Source: Glycine soja
Lineage: Eukaryota; Streptophyta; Magnoliopsida; Fabales; Fabaceae
NCBI RefSeq assembly: GCF_004193775.1
Contig: NC_041002.1
Span: 41,703,038 to 41,767,037 of the forward strand
Length of the DNA: 64,000 bases
Reading direction: 5' to 3'
Positions 45,882 to 58,400 of this stretch are shown piece by piece (positions within the stretch are counted from its first letter, which is position 1; every line of letters starts with the position of its first letter). The position numbers and the translations under genes are program-made. A model generated the notes under the pieces. That model was not told where the DNA came from. It searched no databases and saw nothing but the letters and a program-made list of their open reading frames with translations.

Positions 45882-45909
45882 TTCTCTCTCTCTCTCTCTC
45901 TCTCTCTCT
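45882..45909. repeat. (CT)n microsatellite
   Basis: About 14 CT units in otherwise featureless DNA between the 4CL-carrying element and the second CACTA element. Confidence 0.95.
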
Positions 45910-46901
45910 TATATTTTCATATTCTCTTTTATTTGATTCTTCTCTTATAATTAATTTCTTTGTTTTAATAAATGTCTATAAAAGCATTCAAAAATATATT
46001 TGATCAAAATTTCATATGCACATTTTCAATAGAATCATGTTGGCTTTTTATAGTTGTTTATATATTTTCTTCGTATGTTCATGGAATTTAATGAACCTCA
46101 ACCTCTACAAAATGAACCTGGTACAACAACATACCCTCATTTTTTTTACTTAAAACATGTTGTTACCTGTCTCACACTTCTAGAAAACATGGCTTTTACC
46201 ACGGGGATTTGACGACAGCATCATTAAGGAAGCGATGACATTTTTGTAAATACCAGTTATATTTCAATGATGATGATCTAAAAAAAGATGTAGAAATTGC
46301 AATTCAAAGACAATTTTTGGGGGAACCATCTTTGAAATGGAAAATTCAAAGACGGTTTTGGAAAATCATCTTTGAAATTGAAGTCTTTTTCAGAAAACCG
46401 CTCCCTCAGTCGTACCCTAGCCCCTTCTTCGTCTCTTTGTGCCCTCTGTGTGTGTGTGTGTGTGTGTGTTAGCGTCACTTGTTTGTTGTTGCCTTGGTGT
46501 CGCCTCTACCACATTGAGGCACAACCTCCGAAAATTTAATCTCGCCGTGAAGTGCTTTGAGCACGCCACCGATTTGGTCTCAATGCTCGACATCAACTCA
46601 ACCACCGATGTGGGAAAGAGGAAGCTACTTCTGGATCTAAACCTGGCTTGATCTTTGAACCGCATGGAAGGTTCGAGACCCGAACCTAGTGATGGCACTG
46701 CTAAATCGAAGCAAGAGCTTTCTCTTCACCTTGTGAGAGAACTATGTTGATCTCATGAAGTAGTTCATGGTGTTCGGGAAATGTGTATTGTCGAGCGGCC
46801 ATGACAACGAGGACACAAGTTGCAAGGCACTGAAGCTGATGAACGAGGCGCTGGAGGGTTGCGAGAAGGGATTCGATGCGACACGAACAAGGGAACAAAA
46901 G

Positions 46902-47968
46902 TGTGAATGCATGAATACATGATTTTGATGATGCCAAAGAAGAATCAAACAAGGTTGCTTCAAAGGATAAGCATTGCTTCAAGATTAATACAAGGTTTCT
47001 TCAACAAACAAAGCCTTGCTTCAAGATTAACTTAAGATCTAGCCTTGCCTTAAAACAAAGTGTTTCCAAGACATCCAAGGCTCTAGTAATCGATTACCAG
47101 GCAGTGTAATTGATTACCAGAAGACAATTTTGAAAAATAACTGTTAAAAAGGGTTTTGAATTTGAATTTTGAACCTGTAATCGATTACCAGATGTTTGTA
47201 ATCGATTACCAACAACAGAACTCTTGAAATTCAAATTCAAAAGTCATGACCCTTCAAAATATAACTGTGTAATCGATTACCAAAAACCTGTAATCGATTA
47301 CCAGTGAAAAATTTCAGAAAAAGCTTTTAGAAAAGACACATCTCTTCAAACCCTTTTAAAAAGGCACGAAGGGCCTATATATGTGTGTGTCTGACTTCAA
47401 AAAGTAAGAGAGAGATATTCCAAGAGAACTTCATTGTCAAATGCTCTCTCAACAACTCTTGAGTAAACACTTGCAAATCTATTGAGAATTTATCTAGGAA
47501 CTTCAAATTGTATTATCCACTCTAAAGGAGAGAAATCTTTTTATTCTTCTCTGAAAGTCAATTGTAATCAAGAGATTGGTTGTCTCTTGAATTGTGAGTT
47601 TCCTAAACACAAGGGAAAGGGATTCCTTAGGTGTTCAGAAGTTATAAAAAGGATTTTTACAAAGATAGTGGAAAATCTCAAGTGGGTTACTTGAGGACTA
47701 GACGTAGGCATGAGAAGTGGCCGAACCAGTATAAATCGAGTTTGCATTTCTCTCTTCCCTTATCGCAGTTATTTTACTGCAGTTTACTTTGTCTTGGGCA
47801 TTCAAAAAAACATTGTTAAATTGGTTGCTTTTTCTTCTTCTTCTTCTTCTTCTTCTTCTTCTTCTGCATTCTAAGCCTATCTTTAAAAGGGGGTTTAAGT
47901 TTGTTAGTAGGAAAATTTTGAAACCTAATTCACCCCCCTCTTAAGTTATTGAGGCCACTTGTCTAACA
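46902..47968 (+). mobile_element. Solo LTR (1067 bp) inside ZIP4 fragment, TSD AAAAG/AGAAG
   Basis: Starts TGTGAATGCATGAATAC and ends CTTGTCTAACA, flanked by AAAAG (46897-46901) and AGAAG (47969-47973). Sense is plus, from CCGAACCAGTATAAATC near 47723. Its 3' end (reverse complement TGTTAGACAAGTGGCCTCA) matches the end of the LTR at 5746. It carries three pairs of TAATCGATTAC sites (47085-47305) and a (TTC)n tract at 47832-47865. Confidence 0.88.
47085..47305. repeat. Paired palindromic sites TAATCGATTA in LTR
   Basis: Pairs at about 47085/47107, 47178/47199 and 47269/47290. Five of six sites keep the full 'taatcgattac' core; one reads 'taattgattac'. Pair spacing is about 21-22 bases, and successive pairs lie about 92 bases apart. 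Confidence 0.88.
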
Positions 47969-48779
47969 AGAAGGTGGAGATCCGAGGTTTGAGGTGGAAA
48001 GTGCTTAGGTTTATCGCTTCGGTTCATTTGTAGAAGGAAGAGTATGAGAATGTGATTAAGTGTGTGAAGGTTTTGAGAGAGAGTGCTAATGGCAATGATG
48101 AGCATTCGAGTCTTTCGGTGTTGGCGATGAAGGCGTGGTTAGGGTTGGGAAGGCATGGAGAGGCGAAGAAGGAATTGAGGGGGATGGTGATTGACAAAGG
48201 GATTTCGGAGAGGGTTTGGGTGTCAACTGTGGAGGCCTATTTTGTGGCGGTGGGGACGACAAGGGTGGAAATCGTGAAAGGGGTGTTCTTGGGGCTATTG
48301 GGAAGGTGTCATGTTAGTGTCGGCTTGACAGTGAGGGTGGTGCATAATATTTACAACAAAGAAAACTCCATTGAATAAAACAACTCAAGGAAAATATAAG
48401 AGAATGAGAAAACATCTCTTGGTTTTTGTTTTTTAGTTTTTAAGACTTTGATTTGAAAAAAAATTTCAAAATTTAATAGATTCTGGATGAGAAATTGATT
48501 GTTGAGTAGTGTGGAATTGTTTTTGAAACAAAATATTTGGAAGGGAAACAAACAAACCCTTGTTTTTCTGCTCAAAAAGGGATAAACAGAAGCATAAAAG
48601 ACTTGTTTGTCCATTTCCTCACAACTTTTTTTATTGGTTTATGATAGAACCATTTTAATTAATGAAGTTGGTCTTTGTCCAATCTATTTTTAAAATGAAT
48701 TTTGACTGCATTCTCAAATTTTTTATTCTATGCACATGTAGGTCAATATTTTTGGCTTTGTTTGGGGTTATCTATCTTT

Positions 48780-50200
48780 GTTTTGGTATGCCAAAAGTGT
48801 ATCGTGTGTTTTTTTAAGTCTTCAAAACAAATCTAGATGTTGAAGATTGCCAACCCAAATTGTGTAAACAACTTGAAGATGTGAATTATGTATCTACTGA
48901 GTTTGAAGGGAAGCTAAGTTGGCAAGATATCATTGCATATAAGGCAAGCTACACATATCTTTTTCTAAAGTTACTTTTTTGAGAGAAAAAAAGCTCACAA
49001 AGATTTATATATCATGCACATAGCTCAGACTTAATCTATTTTTGTTAGAAGTTTAGTTAGATGGTGACACATAAATGATTATTGTTCTTCATTCAGCCTC
49101 TTGCAGATGCTTTATTTGAACACCCAAGGTAATTTAGAGCTTGTGTTCCCCTAGGAATGCATCAGTTTATGGGAAATATATTGGATTATGATACAAGAAC
49201 CCATGTTACGAAAACACTTGGTTATCCATTAGAAATGACATACACAATCCCAGACATTATTGAAGCCAGGAATGTAGAGCTTGGACTTGGATTGCAGGTA
49301 GCTCTTCTATCACCTCTCACTCAACTTTTCCAATTGGTGTATCAGGATATCAAAAACATAGATCGGGCTTGATTTGGGAGGGTAGGGCAGTTTAAGACCT
49401 AGAATGTATCTCTGAACAAGTGGACAAACTAGTCTTTATGCTTCTATTTATCCCTTCTCAGGCTTCACATTAGATGGCATCAAATCTATTTAGTGATAAG
49501 GAGGGTTGGTTTATTTGTCTGAGTTGCAGAGCTATTTAGCCTACAGTGATACTTTCAAGTTTTTTTTAAGGAAATTAGGAAGGTAAACTTAAAAGAAGAA
49601 GAAATACTAAGAACTGGCAACACATTTGACAATTTATGCTACATTCTATTTCTAGCTATTCTTGAGCAACATAGTATAAAGTTTAAACTGCGTGTATTGA
49701 TAAAATAACATCAAGGCCGGTATTATGTCTGCTAGTATTTGTTTGAAAGTGCTTTCTTTTGCTAGTACTTGTTTTCTTTACTATTTTTCTTAGGCTTTTT
49801 GCTTTTAACTTGAGTATGAGCCTATTTTCTTCATTTTAATTTAAGAATTATGTTTATTCTTATAAGAATTGTGCTTATTCTTGTCTCTAGCATACGTATG
49901 CATCCAAATTTCAAAATAATAACATTACTTGCAACTTAGCCAGTATTAATTTCTTATATTATGCATCTTAGATGAGTATTGAAGGAGGGGCAAATGTTGA
50001 ATGCAAAGGTCATCTTTCTATAGCCACTAAGGTGCATATGTTTTTCACTTGAAGATTTAAGTTACTAGTGAGAGATATTACTACTTTCTAATTAATGTTT
50101 TTTTTAAAGATGTTTTTCTAATTTATGAGATACCACAACCCTTTCACATGGTTAAGCTTTGGAAGGCTAAGGGAGATGTTCTGGAATTTCATAAGGTGAG
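48780..50200 (+). pseudogene. Unrecognised multi-exon gene fragment (captured)
   Basis: I do not recognise the family. Conserved-looking plus-strand pieces with splice-like edges are: 48820-48945 (DVEDCQPKLCKQLEDV, FEGKLSWQDIIAYK), 49100-49300 (PLADALFEHPR, then a stop, then VPLGMHQFMGNILDYDTRTH, GYPLEMTYTIPDIIEARN), 49972-50032 (MSIEGGANVECKGHLSIATK) and 50125-50195 (YEIPQPFHMVKLWKAKGDVL). Biased third positions, introns between them and one continuous style suggest exons of one captured gene. It follows the ZIP4 piece in the same orientation. A TAG at 49132 breaks it. The open frame starting 49157 runs past the likely exon end. Confidence 0.55.
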
Positions 50201-51189
50201 TTCTATATAAACCTTAATGAACAAAGATACATTTTTCTTATGTTTACAATTTTGTAGGCATATATATGGTGTGTTACCATATTTTATTTGGAAAGGGAGG
50301 CAGAACCTATGGACACAAAACAAATGGTTAGTTACTTAATTTGGTATATAAGTCATGGTGCTTTAAGTGATTTAGGTGGTAGCGTGTTGTTTTGAACCTT
50401 ATTTTTTCAGTTAAATAATTGTTTCTACATTTAAGTATTTTTAGGTTATACAAAATGGTAATTATTTGTTCAAAATATATTCAAATAAACATGCATTTAT
50501 ACTTTTCTTTGGCTACTCTAGCCTTTCTTGATACCCTCAGATGGGTAGAATGATATTGTTTTTGAACTAAAGCTAGCTACACGAAAACTTTCGATCAGTA
50601 TTATAAAAAAAAATTGTTTATACTCAAAGTTTAATCATACAAATGAACAAAATACAAATTACTTTGGAGGATTATAAAGGGTAAGTCAACATAATAATGA
50701 CTTGTGTTGCCATTAAAGATATAGTTTTTAGGTGCTCAAAATGTGTTGAATCTGTGAACTTGTTTTGGTTGGTTAAAATTTAAAGATGGCTTTGTTTCTT
50801 TGTTTTCTTAGTGACCCTTTTAAGTTATTTTTAAGGACTTAATTTCCTATACTTGATTTCCACAATTATTTATTTTCTTCATTTGAAATTCTAATATTGT
50901 GTTCAAACAATTATTTTCTTGAGTTGGTGCTGAAGAAACCATATCCAAATCTCGATGAAAACTTTAAGATATGTAAGTGATAATTAATTTTATGATTATG
51001 TGCTTTGAAATATAGATATAGGCTATATTATGTAGTTATCTTCATTTAGTACATTCAGTTTTTCATTGTTACATAGCACTTGAAACATAGTTTTTCAAAA
51101 GTTCACAATTTATAAATATATTTTAACTTGTATGATGTGTGACTAAATTCATATACTTAATTAAAATCTAATTTATGTAAATATGGCCT

Positions 51190-51579
51190 AAGTCTCATAA
51201 GGAAAAAAAAGACAATTAAACAGACTTTCTAAGACAGTTCTTTAGAAAGTGGATTTTTTATGACAGTTCTTTAGAAAATCATTTTAGAAAGTAGTTTCTA
51301 AGATAGATCTTTCAGAAAAAACGTATTAGAAAGTAGACTTTTTAAGACGATTCTAGAAAACCGTCTAAGAAATGTTAATTTTTTAAAAATATTTTTAAAA
51401 CAAAAAACACATTCTAAGACAGTTTCGAAAAGAACTGACATAGAAATCGAGATTTGAAGATGGTTTAAAGACCGTCATGAAAAATCAACACTTTCCACAA
51501 CGACAACTTCAAAGACAGTTTTTGAATCATCATGGAATGTGCTAAAGAAATGACGTGGAAAATGCTTTTTCTATTAGTG
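51190..51579. repeat. CACTA subterminal repeat block (right)
   Basis: Multiple copies of 'aagacagttctttagaaag' and its inverse, then the terminal inverted repeat. It is the counterpart of the block at 46195-46390. Confidence 0.75.
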
Positions 51580-51805
51580 CCATATTCTTTCGCAAGCTGT
51601 ACATTGTGTGTGGGACTTTTAATTTTTATCCTATTGATGGTGATGCAATGATGTTCAAGTAATAAATTTTTTTAACAAACACAACATCTCACGAATACAT
51701 GACAATATAATATATATCCCTCATTGATACCCGTTGACCCATGTTTAATTGTTTACACTTACACCTTGTGAAGAATAGCAAGGATGAAGAGGAAGTGGTT
51801 GTGGC

Positions 51806-52308
51806 CAAGGTTATCAATTTTGAAAATTTACGTAAACTTGACGCATAAATTTTATATGCCAAAAACAATAATATTAAAAAAATCTATTATTGACATATAA
51901 ACTTAACAAAATACTCTTATTACAACAACAATTCAACATTTGAACTGCATAATAAAGCCAAATAACAAATCACAATAATAAATTGTAAAGTATATTAGTA
52001 CTAAATAATATCAAAATACATAAATGATCAAGTTATATATCAATTCAAAAAATAAATTATTAAAGTGAAAACATTTTAAAAAGGAGTTATTTTCTTAAAA
52101 TTGTTTTAGTCATGTAAAAAATTGTCATTGTGGGGCTTATGGGGGGTAAGAATTATAGTTGATTTCAAACTTGTTGACGTGCTACCTAGCTTGAGAGTTT
52201 ATGTGAGTTCACTCAGAAGAGAGTTTACTAGAAAGTTAACTCGTTTTGTCTACGTAGACTTATAAAGTTGTAAGAGTTTAAGAGTTAAGTAAGAGTTTGA
52301 TGATCATG
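51806..52308. mobile_element. hAT-like non-autonomous element, copy 1
   Basis: Ends CAAGGTTATCAATTTTGA and (reverse complement) CATGATCATCAAACTCTT share CAnGnTnATCAA. The flanking octamers GTTGTGGC (51798-51805) and ATTATGAC (52309-52316) differ at three positions, all G/A transitions, fitting an old 8-bp duplication. The interior resembles the element at 60894-61468 ('gtgagttcactc', 'agtttacg'). No transposase seen. Confidence 0.5.
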
Positions 52309-52316
52309 ATTATGAC

Positions 52317-53207
52317 CGCTCGTTGAGACAACCACTAGTGATCTTCATGAACTTGAGGAGTCTAATTGGGAACTACTTAGAGCGTCATGATGTTTTATGG
52401 GTACTAGGTGAAATAATTAATAAGAGCCTTTACATTTTCACCATTTGTTTAAACTGGTTTGAGTCTAGTTCAACTTATATACAAGTATTTGAAAATACAA
52501 ACATATTTGGCATAAAAAGTAGAACATAATTTCATTAAAAATCATACATTTGATTGCATTAATTAAAAAAATAATATAGTTTAACAAATATAATATCATC
52601 AAGTAGAAAGATGCATTATAATTTACGTCACTCAACAAATTACATGCACACAAATATTTATGTATAACGTCATATTAATTTAAAAGAAAAAAAATACACA
52701 ATATGAATATAAAAAAATTATGCGTTTTTTTCCTTAAAAAAATCCTCTTCATTTTTCTTTTTCTTTCAATATCTTAATTTTTTCTTCCTCATCATATATA
52801 TAAATATATATCACCAATATACTAACTTTAAGTTTAAATTCTTTATATTTTGAGTTGTTGTTTTTGTTTCTTATCTTGTTAAAAAAAACATATACTTCAA
52901 ATTATTATAATAGATTCATTACAAGTTAATATGTCACACTTAAAAATATTCATTTAACATGAATTTATGCATATAACACATTAAGGGGGAAAACTAGATC
53001 TTTTGTACTTTCCACTCACATGTCATATTTTAATTTTAAAAAAATAAAACGATAAAATCTTATTTATGAAATTAAAATAGCATAAAAAATATTTAAAAAA
53101 TTACTATACTCATGGTGGTTGGAATGTTGTGTAACACCTTGTTACATTCATCTAACCATTATCTTAATTTTTTTATTTTAAAAATATGATTTTTTTGCAA
53201 TTAAAGT
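52317..53207. other. AT-rich intergenic, no gene seen
   Basis: Very AT-rich. The open frames at 52323-52529 and 52465-52653 have no family features. Confidence 0.5.
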
Positions 53208-53216
53208 ATATCATTT

Positions 53217-53612
53217 AGGTTTAATATGCTTCTGGTTTTGGTAAATTTTGTACTTTTTCAATTTGGTTCCAGTAAATTTTTTTGTTCATCTTAAATCCAT
53301 ATAAGCTTGCACTTTTTAATTTTCATTCCTGTAAGATATTTTGCTCATTTTTAGTTCCTATAAGTTTGTATTTTCCAATTTTAGTAACTATAAGTGCAAA
53401 CTTATGAAAACTATAAATAAAAAATTAAAATATTAAAGAGACTAAAATTGAAAAAATACAAACTTACAAGTATTAAAAATGAACAAAAAACTTACAGAAA
53501 CTAAAATTGGAAAAGCCTCAAGTTATAGGGACTTAAATTAAAAAAAAATGATCTTATAGGGACAAAAAAATGAAAAAGTGCAAACTTATAGGGACTAAAA
53601 ACATATTTAAGT
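53217..53612. mobile_element. MITE with 9-bp target duplication
   Basis: A 396-bp inverted-repeat element. Left end AGGTTTAATATG and right end (reverse complement) ACTTAAATATG, with long internal complementarity: left 'ctttttcaatttggttcc' pairs with right 'gggactaaaa' / 'gaaaaagtgcaaac' stretches. Flanks ATATCATTT (53208-53216) and CTATCATTT (53613-53621) match at eight of nine bases. A 9-bp duplication suggests a Mutator-type MITE. Confidence 0.75.
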
Positions 53613-53621
53613 CTATCATTT

Positions 53622-55463
53622 ATCAAACATTTTTAAAAACGTTGGATACTAAAACATGAATTAAATATTTTCCATTATAAAATGATTTGGAAAATATGCA
53701 ATGTATTTTTATAAAGAACCATTATCTAAAGAGGAAAAGAATAGAGAAATATGTCACATATCACATCAATAGTAATAAGTGAAATGCATCATAAGTCAAA
53801 GGAGTACTAGTGTGTTAGGAATAACATTAGTACAACTTTTTTATTGTCGTTGTACAAAATACATTAGAATAAGATAATTACAGGGGAATGCCAATATACA
53901 TCAAAGTAAGTTGTGCACCCATCCTTAACAATAAAAGAGTCCTATGAGTAGTCAGGACTATTGATCCTTGTAACAAACAAACTCCAACTCCTACATCCTC
54001 TAGTAAAATTTAGCATTACCTTTTATCATTGATGTGTAAAAATTGGGTGTAAGGACAAGTGTACCCTATGTAGCAGTAACAATAGCCCTTAAAAGTTTAA
54101 ATATCTTACCCTAGAGACAAGTGTTTGTTCCAAAACAAATAAACTCTACAATAGTCTAAGCAATCAAATTGAAGGTTGTTTGAGAACATATTTTATCAAT
54201 GGCTTCGTATGCAAACAAATTTCAGAGAGCAATTAGTAATTGTTCAAGAGATTAATATGAAAGGTGATCTAGGGTTGTGATTTTAAATGCACCTTTAATT
54301 TCCCTCAATTTAAATTCTATTTCTTGCTAATTGATCCTCTTGATTTAGTTAATGGATATTGGTTATGAACTATTGATTATCTTTTCCAAATTAACTACCT
54401 AATTGTTCATGTAGGGTTGAAATTAGGTAAAAGTATATAGAACATAGGGAGGCTGTTTAATAGTTGATTAATTTGATTAGACATTAATAAACACGATTGT
54501 TCATGCAATGTTCTTACCCAACTATTTCATAGGTCCACCAATTAACTACAATACTAATCATTGACAATTATTTGAAACCAACTTAGATTGATTAATTCTA
54601 AACAAGAATTAAAAAAAATGGAATAACTCAATCGAATAAATAATTACAGATTTCTATTGAAATAAGTAATTGGGGTTCACAGGCAAAATTTATACCACAA
54701 CCCTAGCTTAGGGATTTTAGCTAGCCATAGGCACATGAAAGCATAAAATACTAGTAAAATTCATAGAGACTAATATAGAGGAGAAACTCTTACAAATCAG
54801 GATCCCCATGATGTTGCTCACGTTGTTCCTAATCTTGTAGCCCTCTTTCTCTCATTGACTCCCTCAGATGGTTCTTTTCACAAAACAAAACAAAGCAAAG
54901 ATTAAAAATAAAGATGTTGTATTTTCTTATTTTTATGCCCGATAATGCCTTCAATGACATAGAGGCGTGCACGACTATGCTTAATTAAACACGATTGTGC
55001 TTTGAAGTAGGTGCATTTCGTCTGGACTAACTTTTAAGTTAAGCATGACTAGGGTTGCACTCTCTTAGAAGAAAGGATATGCTTCCTTTTTGAAGCAAAG
55101 GCTAGAAAGGTATGCACAATCATGCTTAGGGAAGTAAGGTTGTTTTCATACTCTGAAGCAAAATTTGGAGTCTTTTAGCTCAATTTTTTGTCTTTTATAA
55201 CCTCCATTATCCTACAACAAAAATAGAACTTTATGGGTGGAATCAATTATTTTAAGTACCACAAACAACTAAATGATGCAAGAAATCTCATCAAATTCAT
55301 GAGTGAAAATTATGGTTATATATCATCTCTACTAAGATGGCTCTAGAAGGTAAAGAAGGAGCTCCAAATCATGAATGGAAGCCATTAATCATCCTTGTCC
55401 TAGCCCTAGGATAATACTTGGAGACTTTGGTAAGAAGACCTTCATGAGCTCCACTATTGGTGT
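53622..55463. other. Intergenic, retrotransposon-like non-coding DNA
   Basis: No gene recognised. The stretch around 54040-54140 ('ggacaagtgtaccctatgta') is of a type seen in untranslated parts of plant LTR elements, but I could not find ends or coding domains. Confidence 0.3.
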
Positions 55464-58400
55464 TGTTGCCTTACAGGGCTAATTTACTGTAATTGATCTT
55501 TTATCCTCTATGCATCATTTGCACACTGATCATTGTTTGTCAGATATTTTTCCTCAACTAGAAGAGGATCTTCAATATGTTATTACTACTCCCTATGATT
55601 GTATTTCTACTGGTCAATTGGTTGCATCTCCCACTTCTCATTCATTTGATCCCCAATAGGTTCAACCACTATATCATAGACCAAGAAATGCAACATGTTA
55701 GGCATCATTGGCATGCCAATTGTGACACCCTCTACTCCATACATATATGTATTAATAATAAAAGGAATAATAAATTATAATTAATTAAAATTTCTTAAAA
55801 CACATTTAAATAAAAGCATTTCAAAATGGTAAAAAGCTCACATTCACTTCACTATTACCAAATAAGACTTATAAAAAACATATTTGGCTCAAAACAAGGC
55901 CGTCAAAGTTTACAAAAAAAAGTTTCGTTAAATCAGTGAGGTGAAATAAAATAAAATAACATCATGCTATTAAAATATAAACTCATCCCCAATGTCACAT
56001 TCTATCAAAGCATTGTGTCCCAACCTCCTCTGGCACGATGTTCTTTAAAGTTATCCACCTAGTCATCTGCTCCCACGAACATAAGGTTCGAGATCATCAC
56101 ATGATCCAAACACAAATAACACATAGAGAGTGAGTTATCACACAAAAAAACAACAAAACCAATAAATAGGACGTAATCAAAATAAATTATGGAAATATTT
56201 ATAACACAACTCAACTTAATACAACCCATCTCACTTCATCACTTTATCTTTAAAATTCATTTTTCAATCAGTAATCACATTACACATGAATCACACACTC
56301 GAATCAAGACGCAATAACACTCATCAATTTCATAATAAACAATTAGCAAGCATTATGCAACAATTATACTAAGACTCAAGCCTACATGCAATGTGGTACC
56401 ATGTCAGTGAAAAACCACCCTGTGGCGCTTAGAAGTACATAACAAGACACACCATACAATGGGTATGTTAGGTCACTCTCACTAAGTAAAATCATAAGGT
56501 GATCAGTCAGGGTCATTCTGTTTTGCGAGAATGCTCCAACCATATGGAATCAACATAGGCTTAAAGGAGCACTCAAACTGAGTGTCTTTATCCCCAAAGC
56601 CTAGACTCCGAAGAATCTGTTAGGGCTTCACGTTCCTGATTCAGGTCCAACCCCTAAAAACAATTTTTGCAAGCAAACACTGCTAATGAATTATACAATA
56701 CCCATGACCTCACACTCATGTTTCAAACACGTTTAACACATTGAGCTACAATTTAACACTGGTTCCTAACTAGGAACCTACACTTTCTCTTTAACACTGC
56801 ACATAAACATTTTTCTCAATATAAACACTAGTCGGGTTATTGTATAATTCACAGCTCACAACACGACTATTGTCACATCAAGTGTTAAACAACACTTTTC
56901 ACAACCAAATATCATGCCCACAATTTAACATCTCAAAATGTCACAATCCACCATCATAGGTTTACATGTATCTCACAAATTAACACATGTTCAACTTTGT
57001 ACTTTTACTCGATTTCAAAAATAATATTATAAGCAGACACTGCTCATGAATTATACAACACTCACGACCTCACACTTGTGTTTCAAACATGTTTAACACA
57101 TTGTGTTAAAATTTAACACTGGTTCCTAACTAGGAAACCTACATTTTCCCTTTAACATTGCGCATCAACATTTTTCTCAAGATAAACACTGGTCGAATTA
57201 TTATATAATTCATAGCTCACAACACATGTAATGTCACATCAAGTGTTAACCACACACTTATTCACAACTAAAACTCATGTTCACAACTTCACATCTCATT
57301 ATGTCACAATCAACCATCTTATGTTTACGTGTATCTTGCAATTTAACACATTCAACTTTGCACTTATACTCAATCTCCATAACAATATTATAATCTCAAA
57401 GTAATATATTATTCTACAAATCATATATTCAATTTATCACTTATATCCAATTTCAATCATAATTTCATAATCTCAATATAACTATTTATTACGCTAATCT
57501 TATTCAAGACACAAACAAATTCTACAAAAATATTTCTTAATCAATGGGGAGTAAAATCCCTCAAACAATTTCACATAGTCATACATGAAGAATTTAATTA
57601 CAATAAACATCCCAAAATAAACCTCAATTTGATCCTTTAAGAACCCCTACATATGTTGATTCTAACCTCAGTTGCGATAAACTCATCTCTTACCTCTAAA
57701 TGGGCTCACGTGTGTATTCTTACAGTGATAGCGGCATCTCTAACATTTTCCTGAGATTCCTCAAACTTTTCCTGTGATTGTTCTGATAGGATTTCCAAGC
57801 ATTAGAGAGAGAAGAAGGGAATGGAGCCTCTATTCTACTGTCTACGTGCGATTCATATTTCTCCCTCCAAAGACATTATTTTACAAACCCAACGGTGAGG
57901 ATGTGAGGAAATGAATCTCGAACCACATATTCAAATTTTACAATAATCCAACGGTTAAAAAATCGGAGATCGTAATTCTACTGAGATAGTTTTGGGTTTC
58001 TATGGAAAAAGAAAAAGCTACGATGCAAAGGGTATTTCTCTCAGCTCCGATATACTTTCGTAATTCCCAATGGTGAGAATGTTTGGAAATCAGTTCCAAA
58101 CCTGGTGCTCAAATTTCACAAGGATCCAATGGTGAATGTGTCTGAGATTGTTATTTTTCTAAGACAAGTTTGGTGGTATGGGTAAAAGGAGAGAGTTTTG
58201 GGAGAAGGAGAAGAAAAAACAGAATTGAGAGGAAGATGAGACGAAAGAACTATCGTCAATCTAAAAACTGACCTAAGATGTCTCTATTTATAGTTAAGGT
58301 ACTCACAACCTATTATTTACTCTATTTTTCTTTGTTTATTATTTTATAAATAAATACTCTATTTTATTTCCTATCAAATGAATAAATAAAATATCATTTT

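Larger units (their letters stand above)
46490..48365 (+). pseudogene. ZIP4-like: ZIP4/SPO22 meiotic gene fragment, split by a solo LTR
   Basis: The plus-strand part before the LTR (46490-46901) has RKFNLAVKCFEHATDLVSML, LLLDLNLA, and after frame changes MVFGKCVLSSG, LKLMNEALEGCEKGFDATRT. The part after it (47969-48365) has [44 protein letters not shown] and [14 protein letters not shown]. These are consecutive TPR-region segments of plant ZIP4 (SPO22 family), which promotes class I crossovers in meiosis. It is one continuous genomic piece broken by the LTR at 46902-47968. Stops (46649, about 46762, 48031) and at least one frameshift destroy it, and the C-terminal two thirds are absent. Confidence 0.85.
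46175..51579. mobile_element. Second Pack-CACTA transposon (ZIP4 fragment plus unknown gene)
   Basis: Left end CACTTCTAGAAAACATGGC and right end (reverse complement) CACTAATAGAAAAAGCATT agree at most positions, both followed by a '(t)ttnccacg' stretch. Flanks TCA (46172-46174) and CCA (51580-51582) fit a 3-bp duplication with one change. Subterminal repeats around 'aaagacggtttt' / 'aagacagttctt' lie inside both ends. No transposase is seen. Cargo: a ZIP4/SPO22 fragment split by a solo LTR, and an unrecognised multi-exon gene fragment. Confidence 0.82.
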
